Of a stretch of 64,000 nucleotides of DNA, positions 30,562 to 41,400 are shown one piece after another. Numbering within the stretch: position 1 is the first letter of the stretch; the number at the start of each line of letters is the position of its first letter. The notes below the pieces were generated by a model. The model worked only from the letters and a program-made list of their open reading frames with translations. It ran no database searches and was not told where the DNA came from. A program made the position numbers and the translations under genes. Source of the stretch: Heterostelium album PN500 (taxonomy: Eukaryota; Evosea; Eumycetozoa; Acytosteliales; Acytosteliaceae); the NCBI RefSeq assembly GCF_000004825.1, contig NW_008805070.1, positions 1,612,001 through 1,676,000 on the forward strand. Direction: 5' to 3'.

Positions 30562-33378
30562 TTATTTCTGTTTTGTTAAAAGTAGAGCAGTGATGAATTC
30601 TCCTGAAATTTGATTGTTATGAGAGTCCACAAAGTCTATCTTTGATAAATTGCGTTTTGAATAATAATCAGGATAGAATTCTTTGATAAATTCAAGTGAA
30701 TCATTTGAATTGGTTAACACCAATGCTTGTATTTTTTGGTTGTCGACACCAAGATAAATTTCAAGTGTTTTTAGATTTGAAAGTAATTTGTTTTCATTCT
30801 TTGAGTCTTTGTGATCTATACCAATAATGAATGTTATCATTGATTGTGGTAAAGTCATTCCAAAATAGCTACTCGTTATATATTTACTAGAAAGCGATAA
30901 TCTCCGAAGTGATGATGGAAGTACACCGACTGATAATATTTGATTGAATTCACAGCCAAACACCAATGATTCAAGTGATTTAGGTAACACACCAACTGAT
31001 AATATTTGATTGAATATATCTCCAAACACCAATGATTCAAGTGATTTAGGTAACACACCGACTGATAATATTTGATCGAAGTAAATTCCAAATTTCAATG
31101 ATTTCAGTGATTCAGGTAACACACCAACTGATAATATTTGTTTGAATCCATCTCCAAACTCCAATGATTCAAGTGATTCAGGTAACACACCGACTGATAA
31201 TATTTGATTGAATCTATATCCAAACTTCAATGATTCAAGTGATTCAGGTAACACACCGACTGATAATATTTGATTGAATATATCTCCAAACTCCAATGAT
31301 TCAAGTGATTTAGGTAACACACCGAATGATAATATTTGATCGAAGTAAATTCCAAATTTCAATGATTTCAGTGATTCAGGTAACACACCAACTGATAATA
31401 TTTGTTTGAATCCATCTCCAAACTCCAATAATTCAAGTGATTCAGGTAACACACCGACTGATAATATTTGATTGAATCTATATCCAAACTTCAATGATTC
31501 AAGTGATTCAGGTAACACACCGACTGATAATATTTGATTGAATATATCTCCAAACTCCAATGATTCAAGTGATTTAGGTAACACACCGAATGATAATATT
31601 TGATCGAAGTAAATTCCAAATTTCAATGATTTCAGTGATTCAGGTAACACACCGACTGATAATATTTGATTGAAATAATATCCAAACTCCAATAATTCAA
31701 GTGATTTAGGTAACACACCGACTGATAATATTTGATCGAAGTAAATTCCAAATTTCAATGATTTCAGTGATTCAGGTAACACACCAACTGATAATATTTG
31801 ATTGAAATAATATCCAAACTCCAATGATTTCAGTGATTCAGGTAACACACCGACTGATAATATTTGATCGAAGTAAATTCCAAATTTCAATGATTTCAGT
31901 GATTCAGGTAACACACCAACTGATAATATTTGATTGAATCCATCTCCAAACTCCAATGATTCAAGTGATTTAGGTAACACTCCGAATGATAATATTTGAT
32001 TGAATCCATCTCCAAACTCCAATGATTTCAGTGATTGAGGTAACACACCAACTGATAATATTTGATTGAATCTATATCCAAACTTCAATGATTTCAGTGA
32101 TCGAGGTAACACACCGACTGATAATATTTGATTGAAATTAGATCCAAATGATAATGATGTCAGATTTGGAGGGAGTGAATTAGATTGCAATGGTTGATTA
32201 AATTCATCACCAAATTCAATTACAGTGATATTGACTGAGCTGTTTTTGAATGTAGTATTTAAATTAAATGTAATTGAATGTTGATCAATGATAGTTTCAA
32301 TATATTGGTTTAATAATTGATTCAATGATTCTCTATGAGAATTATAAATGACATGAGATTGTTTGAGATAGTCAAGATTGGTTAGAGCTTTTTCAATATT
32401 GATTGTGTGAGATTGTGATTTGTTTACCAACTCTGCGTTAGATATAGGTATAGAATTTGACTCTATTATGGATTGCGATGATTTTATTTTTGAGATTGGT
32501 GGTTCGATTTGATTGATATTGGGTATTTTGATTGTGAATTTATCAGATTGTGTTGGTGATAAGGAGTTGATATTGTTGTTATTGTTATTATTGTTACTAA
32601 TGTGTGATTGAAATTGATCATTGTCGTTGTTGTTGTTGTTTTTGCTAGTATGCAATTGGAATTGATTATTGTATTTATGTACGATCTCTACTAATGATGT
32701 AGGTTGTGAATTGTAGTTTTGCAATAATTCCGTATTATCTTTACCATCACTATTGACCATATTCTCATCGATAAATGATTGCAATGATGAAGAATTTGCG
32801 ATTTGTTTTAATAAAGATGCTGTTGAAAACTGTGAAGCTGTATCAGATGATAAATCTCCACTTCCAATTGCATTGCCTATCATCTGACTTTTTATGCTTC
32901 CCATCATATTGATTGTAATATTTAATTCTTTGAGCTCGCATAAATGATCATTGATTAGCTTCTCCAGAGTATTTCTATCTTTATCGATCGATAGCTTGAA
33001 TTTGTTTTTCTCTGCTATTAAGTACTCTTGTAACTCTTTGAAATGTTGTAATGTACTATTCTCGCGATCCGACAGCTCTTGGTATTTGGTTGTTGCCGAT
33101 TTAATCGATTGCCATACAGAATCTCTCTTTGAATATATGAAAGTTGAATAACTATAATAATCATTTTCGACCTTGGCGGATGGTTGGTTATCATTATCAT
33201 AGATACTCTGCATGATATTATCCTCTACTGTATCGATGTGCTGACATTGTTTGGCATGAGTCGGTTCCTCTCTGACATGTATGAAAATACATTGAGGACA
33301 CAACATTTTCATACACACACTACATATGAATTTATATGTTTTATGATGCACTTTGCATCTTTTATCTCTAAAATCCAT
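30562..33378 (-). CDS. B-box / coiled-coil / FNIP-repeat protein, intronless and without the kinase region
   Basis: Single exon, 938 residues. The B-box is C8-x2-H11-x7-C19-x2-C22-x4-C27-x2-C30-x3-H34-x5-H40. A coiled coil follows (about 85-165: SVWQSIKSATTKYQELSD, HFKELQEYLIAEKNKFK). An Asn-rich linker then carries SPTQSDKFTIKIPNINQI and NLDYLKQSHVI. Directly after this comes HRESLNQLLNQYIETI, which in the two sister genes lies after a kinase-like domain and four introns. About 20 FNIP units of 22 residues run from 391 to 831 (FNQILSVGVLPxSLxxLxFG), ending in SSLRRLSLSSK. A conserved 107-residue C-terminal cap ends ITALLLTKQK. FNIP repeats form an LRR-like solenoid in dictyostelids; ligands are unknown. 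It is head-to-head with the truncated gene at 33671. Confidence 0.88.
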   Translation of the reverse strand: MDFRDKRCKVHHKTYKFICSVCMKMLCPQCIFIHVREEPTHAKQCQHIDTVEDNIMQSIYDNDNQPSAKVENDYYSYSTFIYSKRDSVWQSIKSATTKYQELSDRENSTLQHFKELQEYLIAEKNKFKLSIDKDRNTLEKLINDHLCELKELNITINMMGSIKSQMIGNAIGSGDLSSDTASQFSTASLLKQIANSSSLQSFIDENMVNSDGKDNTELLQNYNSQPTSLVEIVHKYNNQFQLHTSKNNNNNDNDQFQSHISNNNNNNNNINSLSPTQSDKFTIKIPNINQIEPPISKIKSSQSIIESNSIPISNAELVNKSQSHTINIEKALTNLDYLKQSHVIYNSHRESLNQLLNQYIETIIDQHSITFNLNTTFKNSSVNITVIEFGDEFNQPLQSNSLPPNLTSLSFGSNFNQILSVGVLPRSLKSLKFGYRFNQILSVGVLPQSLKSLEFGDGFNQILSFGVLPKSLESLEFGDGFNQILSVGVLPESLKSLKFGIYFDQILSVGVLPESLKSLEFGYYFNQILSVGVLPESLKSLKFGIYFDQILSVGVLPKSLELLEFGYYFNQILSVGVLPESLKSLKFGIYFDQILSFGVLPKSLESLEFGDIFNQILSVGVLPESLESLKFGYRFNQILSVGVLPESLELLEFGDGFKQILSVGVLPESLKSLKFGIYFDQILSFGVLPKSLESLEFGDIFNQILSVGVLPESLESLKFGYRFNQILSVGVLPESLESLEFGDGFKQILSVGVLPESLKSLKFGIYFDQILSVGVLPKSLESLVFGDIFNQILSVGVLPKSLESLVFGCEFNQILSVGVLPSSLRRLSLSSKYITSSYFGMTLPQSMITFIIGIDHKDSKNENKLLSNLKTLEIYLGVDNQKIQALVLTNSNDSLEFIKEFYPDYYSKRNLSKIDFVDSHNNQISGEFITALLLTKQK
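30900..32215 (-). repeat. 66-bp FNIP tandem repeat array, about 20 units
   Basis: Each 66-bp unit encodes 22 residues and keeps the gene frame. A four-unit (264-bp) block with unit endings GDI-GYR-GDG-GIY occurs twice in succession (about 31130-31660), showing recent block duplication within the array. Confidence 0.9.
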
Positions 33379-33670
33379 TATTTAATAGTTAATAAAAAAA
33401 AAAAATATGGAAAAAGTGATAATTTTTTGATTTGTGAAAAAAATAAAAATCTAAGTTCAAAACTTTTTAAAAAAAATTAAAAATTAAAATTAAAAAATTA
33501 AAAATTTTTTGAAAATATTTAAATAAAAAAATTTAAATAAAATAAAAATATTAATTTTTTTTAATTTTTTTTGGTTTTTTTTTTTTTTTGATCAATGTCT
33601 TATGGTGATCAAAAAAATAATTTGCACATCAAAGATAAATCTTTTTTATTTTTTTCACTATTTTGTTAGA
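33379..33670. promoter_or_regulatory. Divergent promoter region, FNIP gene / B-box gene pair 1
   Basis: 292 bp between start codons, nearly pure A/T with long A and T homopolymers on both sides. It is equivalent in position and texture to 38242-38492 and 46623-46870. Confidence 0.55.
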
Positions 33671-34579
33671 ATGGTTTGCACAGAGCACAATAAAAAATTT
33701 AAGAGCATATGTTTTGTTTGCAACAAATTATTGTGCACAAGATGTATGCTTGGCCACATAAGAGATCATCCATTGTTTGTAAACCATATAGGAGAAATCA
33801 TAGATTATTTGAATAATTCATTTGAGCACGAAGTATCAACAGATGAACACGTATTCATCAAGAGGAAAAAAGAATCACTATGGAGTGAAATCCAGATATC
33901 AACCAACAGATATAAAACATTATCAACTCAAGAAGAACAAATAAAAAAGTATTTCGAAGAAATATTTAATTTTTTTATGGCTCAGGAGTTTTCGAAAAAA
34001 AGAGAAATAAGAAAAGAGAAAAAGATAATGAAAAGGCATATCAATAATAAAATCGACGAATTAAAAGAGATAGTAAAGATATTAGAAATAAATAATGTAA
34101 TAAACTCAACTAACAATAGTATTAATAGTGAAAGAGTTAAAAGTACAAATGTAGTAGATAACCTATCAGATATCTCAGAAACACATGTATCGACTATAGA
34201 AACTCTAACTAAATCGATTTCAGATAGCAAGTCTCTATTTTCGTTTATCAAATCTAACAGGGAAACTTTATTCTATGTGGATCAAATAGAAATCGACCAA
34301 CTACGTAGCCAACACAATAATGACTTATTATTATTATTGGATTCGCTTCTCAAATACAACACGAAATTCAAAGCTACAGAACCCCTAAAAAACAATAATA
34401 ATAATAATAATAATAATATTAATAACAACATCAATGATCAGCATATTTATAATGAATTTAAGGTATTATTCAATGAAATTGATTTCAAAATTTTCAGGTC
34501 GATCATCCAACAATCAATAACAGTAACATCATCAACATTCCCACAAAACAACACAAATATGACTTACTTTGCTGAATAG
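33671..34579 (+). CDS. Truncated B-box/coiled-coil gene lacking the propeller
   Basis: 302 residues from the ATG at 33671. An upstream in-frame ATG at 33602 exists, but paralogs start just before the B-box. The B-box is C3-x2-H6-x7-C14-x2-C17-x4-C22-x2-C25-x3-H29. The coiled coil contains SLWSEIQISTNRYKTLST and KKYFEEIFNFFMAQEF. The linker has LLLLLDSLLKYNTKF, then FRSIIQQSITVTSSTFPQN. At the point where paralogs enter the propeller (compare TIGLVASTLPPSKTDL in the 44.8-kb gene) the frame ends with NMTYFAE. The stop lies inside a 10-bp-arm hairpin (34564-34587). It could be a functional B-box-only protein or a 3'-deleted gene. Confidence 0.7.
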   Translation: MVCTEHNKKFKSICFVCNKLLCTRCMLGHIRDHPLFVNHIGEIIDYLNNSFEHEVSTDEHVFIKRKKESLWSEIQISTNRYKTLSTQEEQIKKYFEEIFNFFMAQEFSKKREIRKEKKIMKRHINNKIDELKEIVKILEINNVINSTNNSINSERVKSTNVVDNLSDISETHVSTIETLTKSISDSKSLFSFIKSNRETLFYVDQIEIDQLRSQHNNDLLLLLDSLLKYNTKFKATEPLKNNNNNNNNNINNNINDQHIYNEFKVLFNEIDFKIFRSIIQQSITVTSSTFPQNNTNMTYFAE

Positions 34580-34587
34580 CAAAGTAA
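34564..34587. repeat. Hairpin at the truncation point
   Basis: TTACTTTGCT (34564-34573) and AGCAAAGTAA (34578-34587) are perfect inverted repeats with a 4-base loop; the stop codon of the truncated gene is in the right half. It may mark the rearrangement joint. Confidence 0.8.
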
Positions 34588-35099
34588 TCTAGAAATCTAG
34601 CAGGTTATCAGCATTTTTGGCTGGGTCTCTGCTGTGCGCAATCATTACAACAGAACAACAATCAAACCAGTAACCCTTCATTGACAGTTAACACAAACAT
34701 AAACTAATAATTCTAAACTGTACAAATATCGAATTAATATCACACAGCACTGTGGCCAGTTGTAATAGAATGAATAATAATTAAATAAACACTTCACAGT
34801 TATAAGTGTAATTATATCATTTACATTATCTTTAATTTTTTATTAGTTTTTATTTTAATAAAATTTGTATCTAATATTATACACAACATTCTTTGCTGTT
34901 CACACATTTTTTTTTTTTGAATGAAAAAAAGTTCAAATTTTTTTGTGACCACAAAAACCACAAAAAAATTAAAATCAATTAATATCATTCAAAAATTAAT
35001 ATCAGGCAATAAGTTTATTAACGACTTAGAGAAATTCAACACCAAAGCTTCAAATTTTAAATAAAATAATACACATACAAATCATTGTATATTGTTAGA

Positions 35100-36050
35100 T
35101 TAACAAATCAAATTACTTTTTCTCAATATATTTCAAGATAGTGTTACTTCAAAGTTTAGTATGGGTATGGTATTCACTTAAAAAAAGTTTATATTTATAG
35201 ATTACTAATTCTATAGACAATTAAAATATTTGATCAACTAAGATGCCATACTCGTTACTGTACACATATCGCCAAGTAATGATCAGGCTATTGCTATGAT
35301 GGAAATGGGTGAAGGTGGTTCTCTAGAATCTCAAAATTAGGATTAGTTAAGATCACAGTGATTCCACAAGTAAAACGAACGTACTTAGTGCTGGTTTAGA
35401 CAATTCTCACTCATTGGTCAAGACAGTCAAGACAAAGAGCATATCAATGGTAATTAGATGAGTCACACAAATGCCAATTAGAGTGGATCATCCATCGATT
35501 GGAGATAATTTGACATGAACGTGGAGTAATGTATGCTATCACTGACAAACTTAATAATCAACATATAACACCGATAATAATACTTTTTTTTTTTTTGTTG
35601 TTTTTAAATTATAGACTTTTAGTTTTTACCAGCAGAATCTAGACAGTTAGATATATGAATAGCTATAAAGCATTAGTTTTGACGTACACATTCTAGTTGC
35701 TATGTGAGGTGAAAGTCGACTGTCACTGGCGACTACCATGGTAGTCTCTTGTCTACACTTTAATTAAATTAAAGTTCTGGTTTCAATATGATAGCGACAT
35801 GGTCAAAACTAATGCTTTATAGCTAGATTCGCCAGAAAAAGATTAGCTAATTCATTACCAGAGAATGTACCACCGATTTCTTTTTTTACCAGATTCACCA
35901 CCTCATAGTCTCCAGTCATCAACCCAACAGAGATCCAGCGGCAAAACAACTTCAAACTACCTACCCAGACGGCAACACATCTGCTAGCCAACCTCAATCA
36001 AGCCCGATAAAACAACTGTAGCCGAGCACTAATCCCGCCATCAATCATCA
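35100..36050. repeat. Duplicated non-genic block, copy 1 (copy 2 at 43280-43960)
   Basis: Stretches shared with the 43-kb copy include the sequence AACTAAGATGCCATACTCG and its continuation (35237 vs 43427), AACACCGATAATAATAC, TTAGTTTTTACCAGCA with the following 30 bp, and a minus-strand coding-like piece (KKEIGGT..SGN.(L/V)ANLF). A decayed gene probably underlies it; the product is not recognised. In both places the block lies on the 3' side of a minus-strand propeller gene. Confidence 0.7.
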
Positions 36051-36459
36051 AACATGAATTAGACTTCGAGTGTTGTTTGACATCCCTGATTACGATCTAG
36101 ATTCAAACCGATGCTTGTGGATTCACTCCTACCCAATCGCGAATCCATGGAATAGACTAGATAATTTTATTGTTTACTTTGTAGATTGTTCATCCATAAG
36201 TATTGACTAGCTTCTCCAATCATCCTTATATTCAGATTTAAATTCTATTTATTCAGAATATTTGTCAAAATGGTTATGTCGGTGGTTGATTGGTCAAGGA
36301 TACCACAATACTTTTTATAGGATCATTGTGGCAGCCGACTTCTGACAACACTTAAGTTATCATCACCTTATATATTTGACCGGCTATTTAATAAAAAAAT
36401 ATGAAAAAAATACTATCTATCGATTATATCTATAATATTATTTATCCATTTTTATTAGT
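36051..36459. other. Spacer 3' of the propeller gene
   Basis: About 400 bp with no supported gene. Confidence 0.4.
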
Positions 36460-38241
36460 TTAATTAATTTTGTTTATTAAAATAATTGATATAGATCCGC
36501 ACCGAGACCGATAATATTTATCATCTTTAAAGATTCGTTCCCATTCATTATCTGCAATCGAATATCTGAAATTACCATTATCCACACCACCAAACGAATA
36601 GATACAACTTGATGTTTCTGACTCTTGGTGATACATTAAAAATACAATTCCAGACTTAGTCGGAGCTGGGTGTAGATTGTTTGGGCTTAGGTTGATTGTG
36701 TTTTTGTTTTCAACATTGTACTGAATGAAACCTAATTCTGGTTCTTTTGAATGTATGAAGAAGGTACCATTGTTATCGTTACAGGCTGTGTATACTATTG
36801 TACCAATATGAGAAATAGCCGTTGTTTTGTTTGCAATATCAAATTCTATAATAAAATCCTTGTTGAATGGTATTGTGTATAGTTTACCTTTGAAGATCAT
36901 CGAAGATACTTGTTGACCGTGATGGACAGGCAGTTTATGATATTTTTCAAATTTCATTGTCTTGATGTTGAATCGATCGATTCTATTTGTTCTAAAACCA
37001 TTTACCAAATAGATATGATCTTGACCATCATAACAAACTGAAATAGCCCAATCACCTTCAATTTCTTCAATCTTTGTGTTGTCGTCAGAGATTGATTTCA
37101 TATCGCCAATATGATCAATTAATTTCGATTTAGTTGAAATCTTACACCATTTAGTTTGATGGCTAGAACCACCGAACACATAGATATATTCATTGATTGC
37201 AATTATTGAAGCATAGGTTTGCTTAAAGCATCGTCCAAAAGATAATTGTTCGGTTGAATTGTTGTTTGATGTGTTGATAAGCGTTGCTCCTTCATCTTGG
37301 TGGGTGGTGAATATATATCTTCCTTTATTGTCATTGTTGTATTTTGGAAACAATACATCTATTTTTTTTTTAAAAGAAGAAATGAATTTATTGATAACAG
37401 GCTTTCGAGATAGTTTAATGTTATTGTTGTTATTGTTGTTATTGTTATTGTTATTGTTATTATTGTTATTGTTGTTGTTGTAGTTATTGTTGTTTAGTTT
37501 TTCTGCTGGATTGAATTGCAGACTGTACTTGTGAATAATATCCAATAATAGTAATGATGGTGAATTGTTATGTTGTTGGAGAATGTTATCCATAGTGAAT
37601 GGGGTGGTGTCATTTCTGTGTGGCTGTAGTTGTTGGTCGATAATATTTTGAACATTGAACAATGTTCTCCTATGATTTTCCATAAACGTCTGAAGAGACG
37701 GGCATTCGGAAATTGATTTCGTTAGTGTTTCTGTGTCTATTTGTGACATATCTGATTGCCTATCTCCACTATTACTACTATCACTATTACTATTTGTTGA
37801 AGTTGGATGCAACAGCTTACAAGAATCTATTAACTTTACTATCTCTTTTAAATTATTGATATTATTATTGATTTGTTCTTCTAATATTACTTTCTCTTCT
37901 ATTATATTTTGTAATTCGTTGCTCTCTTGAAGAGTAAGGAAATTGTGTAATTCACAGTAAAACTCTCTTATATCTTTCTCGGTAGCTGATAAAGAAAGAA
38001 ATTTTTGGGATAATTTTTTGGCTTCGCTCCATTCTTCCTCCTTTTTCGTTTTGATCAATATAGGTTCTAATTCTGTGTATCCAAATGGATTAGATAAATA
38101 CAATTTGATCTTATCTATGTGATTTATATGCAAAGCTGGTTCCGGGTGTTGAAAGTGCTCAACATAGCACTTTGTGCAAATTAAAATGTTGCATTTAAAA
38201 CATATGCTATCGCAAGTCTTATCATGCTCTTTGCATATCAT
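36460..38241 (-). CDS. B-box / coiled-coil / kelch-like propeller protein, intact (pair 2)
   Basis: Single exon, 593 residues. The B-box is C3-x2-H6-x7-C14-x2-C17-x4-C22-x2-C25-x3-H29. The coiled coil spans about 55-150 (KKLSQKFLSLSATEKDIREF, YCELHNFLTLQES). The linker has SLLLLDIIHKYSLQF followed by an Asn run of about 25 residues. The propeller starts at about 305 (RYIFTTHQDEGATLINTS) and shows NEYIYVFGGSSHQTKW, CYDGQDHIYLVNGFRTNRID, ACNDNNGTFFIHSKEPE and CIYSFGGVDNGNFRYSI. It is divergent from the FNIP-kinase gene 251 bp away. Compared with the 12.5-kb member it has an insertion before the second blade (DDNTKIEEIEG). Confidence 0.88.
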   Translation of the reverse strand: MICKEHDKTCDSICFKCNILICTKCYVEHFQHPEPALHINHIDKIKLYLSNPFGYTELEPILIKTKKEEEWSEAKKLSQKFLSLSATEKDIREFYCELHNFLTLQESNELQNIIEEKVILEEQINNNINNLKEIVKLIDSCKLLHPTSTNSNSDSSNSGDRQSDMSQIDTETLTKSISECPSLQTFMENHRRTLFNVQNIIDQQLQPHRNDTTPFTMDNILQQHNNSPSLLLLDIIHKYSLQFNPAEKLNNNNYNNNNNNNNNNNNNNNNNNNNIKLSRKPVINKFISSFKKKIDVLFPKYNNDNKGRYIFTTHQDEGATLINTSNNNSTEQLSFGRCFKQTYASIIAINEYIYVFGGSSHQTKWCKISTKSKLIDHIGDMKSISDDNTKIEEIEGDWAISVCYDGQDHIYLVNGFRTNRIDRFNIKTMKFEKYHKLPVHHGQQVSSMIFKGKLYTIPFNKDFIIEFDIANKTTAISHIGTIVYTACNDNNGTFFIHSKEPELGFIQYNVENKNTINLSPNNLHPAPTKSGIVFLMYHQESETSSCIYSFGGVDNGNFRYSIADNEWERIFKDDKYYRSRCGSISIILINKIN

Positions 38242-38492
38242 CCTCTTTAAAAATTAATATGCTATACAAAAACTGTTTGTAAAAGAATCTTTTTGTGAAC
38301 ATCGACATTTTTTTTTTTGATCAAAACCAAAAAAAATTAATAAGAAAAAAAAAAAAATTAAAAAAAAATTAAAAAAAAATTAAAATTAAAAATAAAAATT
38401 TTTAATTTTTTTCACCATTTTTTTTTTTCAAAAATAATATCTTTTATTTTTTACATCAACCATACAGTAATCTTTTTAATTAATTAATAACA
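38242..38492. promoter_or_regulatory. Divergent promoter region of pair 2
   Basis: 251 bp of A/T homopolymers between the propeller gene (-) and the FNIP-kinase gene (+). No spacing for two independent promoters is evident. Confidence 0.55.
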
Positions 38493-41400
38493 ATGGATAT
38501 TAGAGAAAAACAGTGTAATGAGCATAATAAAGCTCACGAATTCATATGTTTTTTATGTATGAAAGTGATGTGTCCTTTATGTATTTTTACTCATGTCACT
38601 GAGGAACCAACTCATAGCAAGAACTTTCAACACATCGAATCAGTAGAACCTAAAATCAAGCATAGTATCTATGATCCTGTTAACCAAGCATCTGGCACAC
38701 CTAAGGTTGACAATGATTACAAAAGATATTCATCATTCATACAATCAAAGATAGATTCAATGTGGGAAGCGATCGTATCGTCAACAAACAAGTTTAAGGA
38801 GCTAATGGATAGAGAGGATAGGATACTGCTACACTTTAAAGAGATACATGACTATCTAATTGCACAGGAAAACAAATTTAAGCAGTTGATCGATGAGGAT
38901 AGAAAGACGCTAGAGACGCAAATCAAGGAGAATATGAACGAACTTAAAGAATTAATTATTACAAACAGTATGATGGTTAGAGTAGCTGAAAGTCAAAAGA
39001 TAAGCAATGCAATTGGAAGTGGAAACATCTCGTCTTCAAATTTTAGGACTAAACCAGTTTCAACAGCAACATTATTAGAACAAATTGCCATTTCTTCAGA
39101 ATTGCAATCTTTTATCAATGAAAACGATCAGATTTGGTTCAACAAAGCATTGGATATGAAAGTCTCCGGCATCAGCGATATTGAAGTATTACAACAATAT
39201 AGTTCACCTCCTTCATCATTATTGGAAATCGTTCATAAATTCAATGATCAATTTCAATCACACATTAGTAACAATAATAACAATAACAACAATATCAACT
39301 CCTTATCACCAACACAATCTGATAAATTCACAATCAAAATACCCAATATCAATCAAATCGAACCACCAATCTCAAAAATAAAATCATCGCAATCCATAAT
39401 AGAGTCAAATTCTATACCTATATCTAACGCAGAGTTGGTAAACAAATCACAATCTCACACAATCAATATTGAAAAAGCTCTAACCAATCTTGACTATTTC
39501 AAACAATCTCATGTCATTAATAATTCCGAGAAAACAGATAGATTAATCAATGAAAAGAAGATCTTGAAATTTAGAGCTTGTAGTTTCATGCAGAAATACA
39601 TAGTTTTAGTTTATAATCATTTGAAAGATAAAGATAATGAACAACACAGAAATATCATATTAATTGGAAATATTAATAAGGAAAATGATGAGCTTGAAAT
39701 TCCAGATACAGTCGATACTCAATATCAATTAATAATAATACGTTTCTTTTTATTAACTCCCATATACATATCTTTATACTCAGAGTTATTAAATAAATCA
39801 CAATCATACACAATCAATACTCAAAAAAGTCAATCCATACACGATCTTGACTATTTCAAACAATCACATATCATTAATAACAAACGATATCATTTAATAT
39901 CAAGATTTCCAAACAGTAATAATATCAATGATGTTTTTTTAGTGTGTGGTACTGACAAAAGATTGGTAAGATCATTTTGATATCTATTTAATCAATTAAC
40001 ATTTTATAAGACTAACAAAATCAATACAAAAGTATATTTATAAAAAGATAAACTATAAAGAAAATCAAAAATCTTATGAAAGAGCTGAGAATGAAATCAA
40101 AGCAATGAAATTACTCAAAGATAATCCAAGATTTGTTCAACTAACTGACTATCATCATGATAAAGACAACCAAATCTTTCATATCATCTCTGAATATTGT
40201 GATGGCGATGATCTAGATCAAAAGTATAAACGTTTGACTGATCAAAATCAGTATGTATAAATATAAATATAAAACTTACTTGAATTTTATCGAGATCGGA
40301 TACTAACAACTTTTTTTTAATATAATAATAGAATTTTTGAAGAATCAGATATTATTTATTATATTTTACAACTTTTTAATATTCTTTTGGATCTTGACAA
40401 ACATGGAATTGTTCATTGTGATATCAAACCTTCAAACATATTCATTGATAATACATATAAAACTTTGAATTTGGTTCTCGGTGATTTTGGATGTTGTAAA
40501 TTCATTGATAAATCAACAATCATTGAATATCAAGATACAAAGGTACCTGTCGCGATAACAGGTGATTCCAATCCGGAAAATATTTATGATACAACAATTT
40601 CAAACACACTTATAAATGCAACTGAAATTGTTGGAACTATTGGTTATAGTTCACCAGTAAGTAAATTTATTTTCGTTTAATTAAGTATATTTTTAACCTA
40701 TTTTAACTATTTAACTCCACTAGGAAGCAAAGAACCGACAATATGCACAATCATGTGACATATTTTCAATTGGATCAACGATACTTAAATTATTATGTTG
40801 GTAAATACTCGAATAATCATTTTTATAATATTGTTATCAATCATATATTAACTCGTTATTTTTGAATATTTAAATTGATCAGTCATCAAGATGATCGAAA
40901 TAATCATCAACTATTCCAATCTACTGGTGAAATTATCATTTCAGAATGCAGATATTCAAAACAATTGATTCAATTTATTCATCGATTGTTGGGTCAGAGT
41001 CCAAAGAATAGAGAATCATTGAATCAATTATTAAACCAATATATTGAAACTATCGATCAACATTCAATTAGATTTAATTTAAACACTACATTCAAAAACA
41101 GCTCAGTCAATATCACTGTAATTGAATTTGGTGATGAATTTAATCAACCATTGCAATCTAATTCACTCCCTCCAAATCTGACATCATTATCATTTGGATC
41201 TAGATTCAATAAAATATTATCATCCGGAGTGTTACCTAAATCACTGAAATCATTGGCGTTTGGATATACATTCAATCAAATATTATCAGTTGGTGTGTTA
41301 CCTGAATCACTTGAATCATTGAAGTTTGGAGATATATTCAATCAAATATTATCAGTTGGTGTGTTACCTGAATCACTAAAATCATTATCATTTGGATTTA

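Noticed and set aside
30900-32215. CRISPR-like or satellite array
   Set aside because: Regular 66-bp periodicity keeps an open frame and encodes FNIP units; there are no spacers, and the host is a eukaryote.
33602-33670. Upstream start for the 33.7-kb B-box gene
   Set aside because: All paralogs start a few residues before the first B-box cysteine; the extra stretch is AT-rich and hydrophobic.
37259-37483. Leucine-rich plus-strand frame
   Set aside because: Antisense of the poly-Asn tract and propeller start of the 36.5-kb gene.
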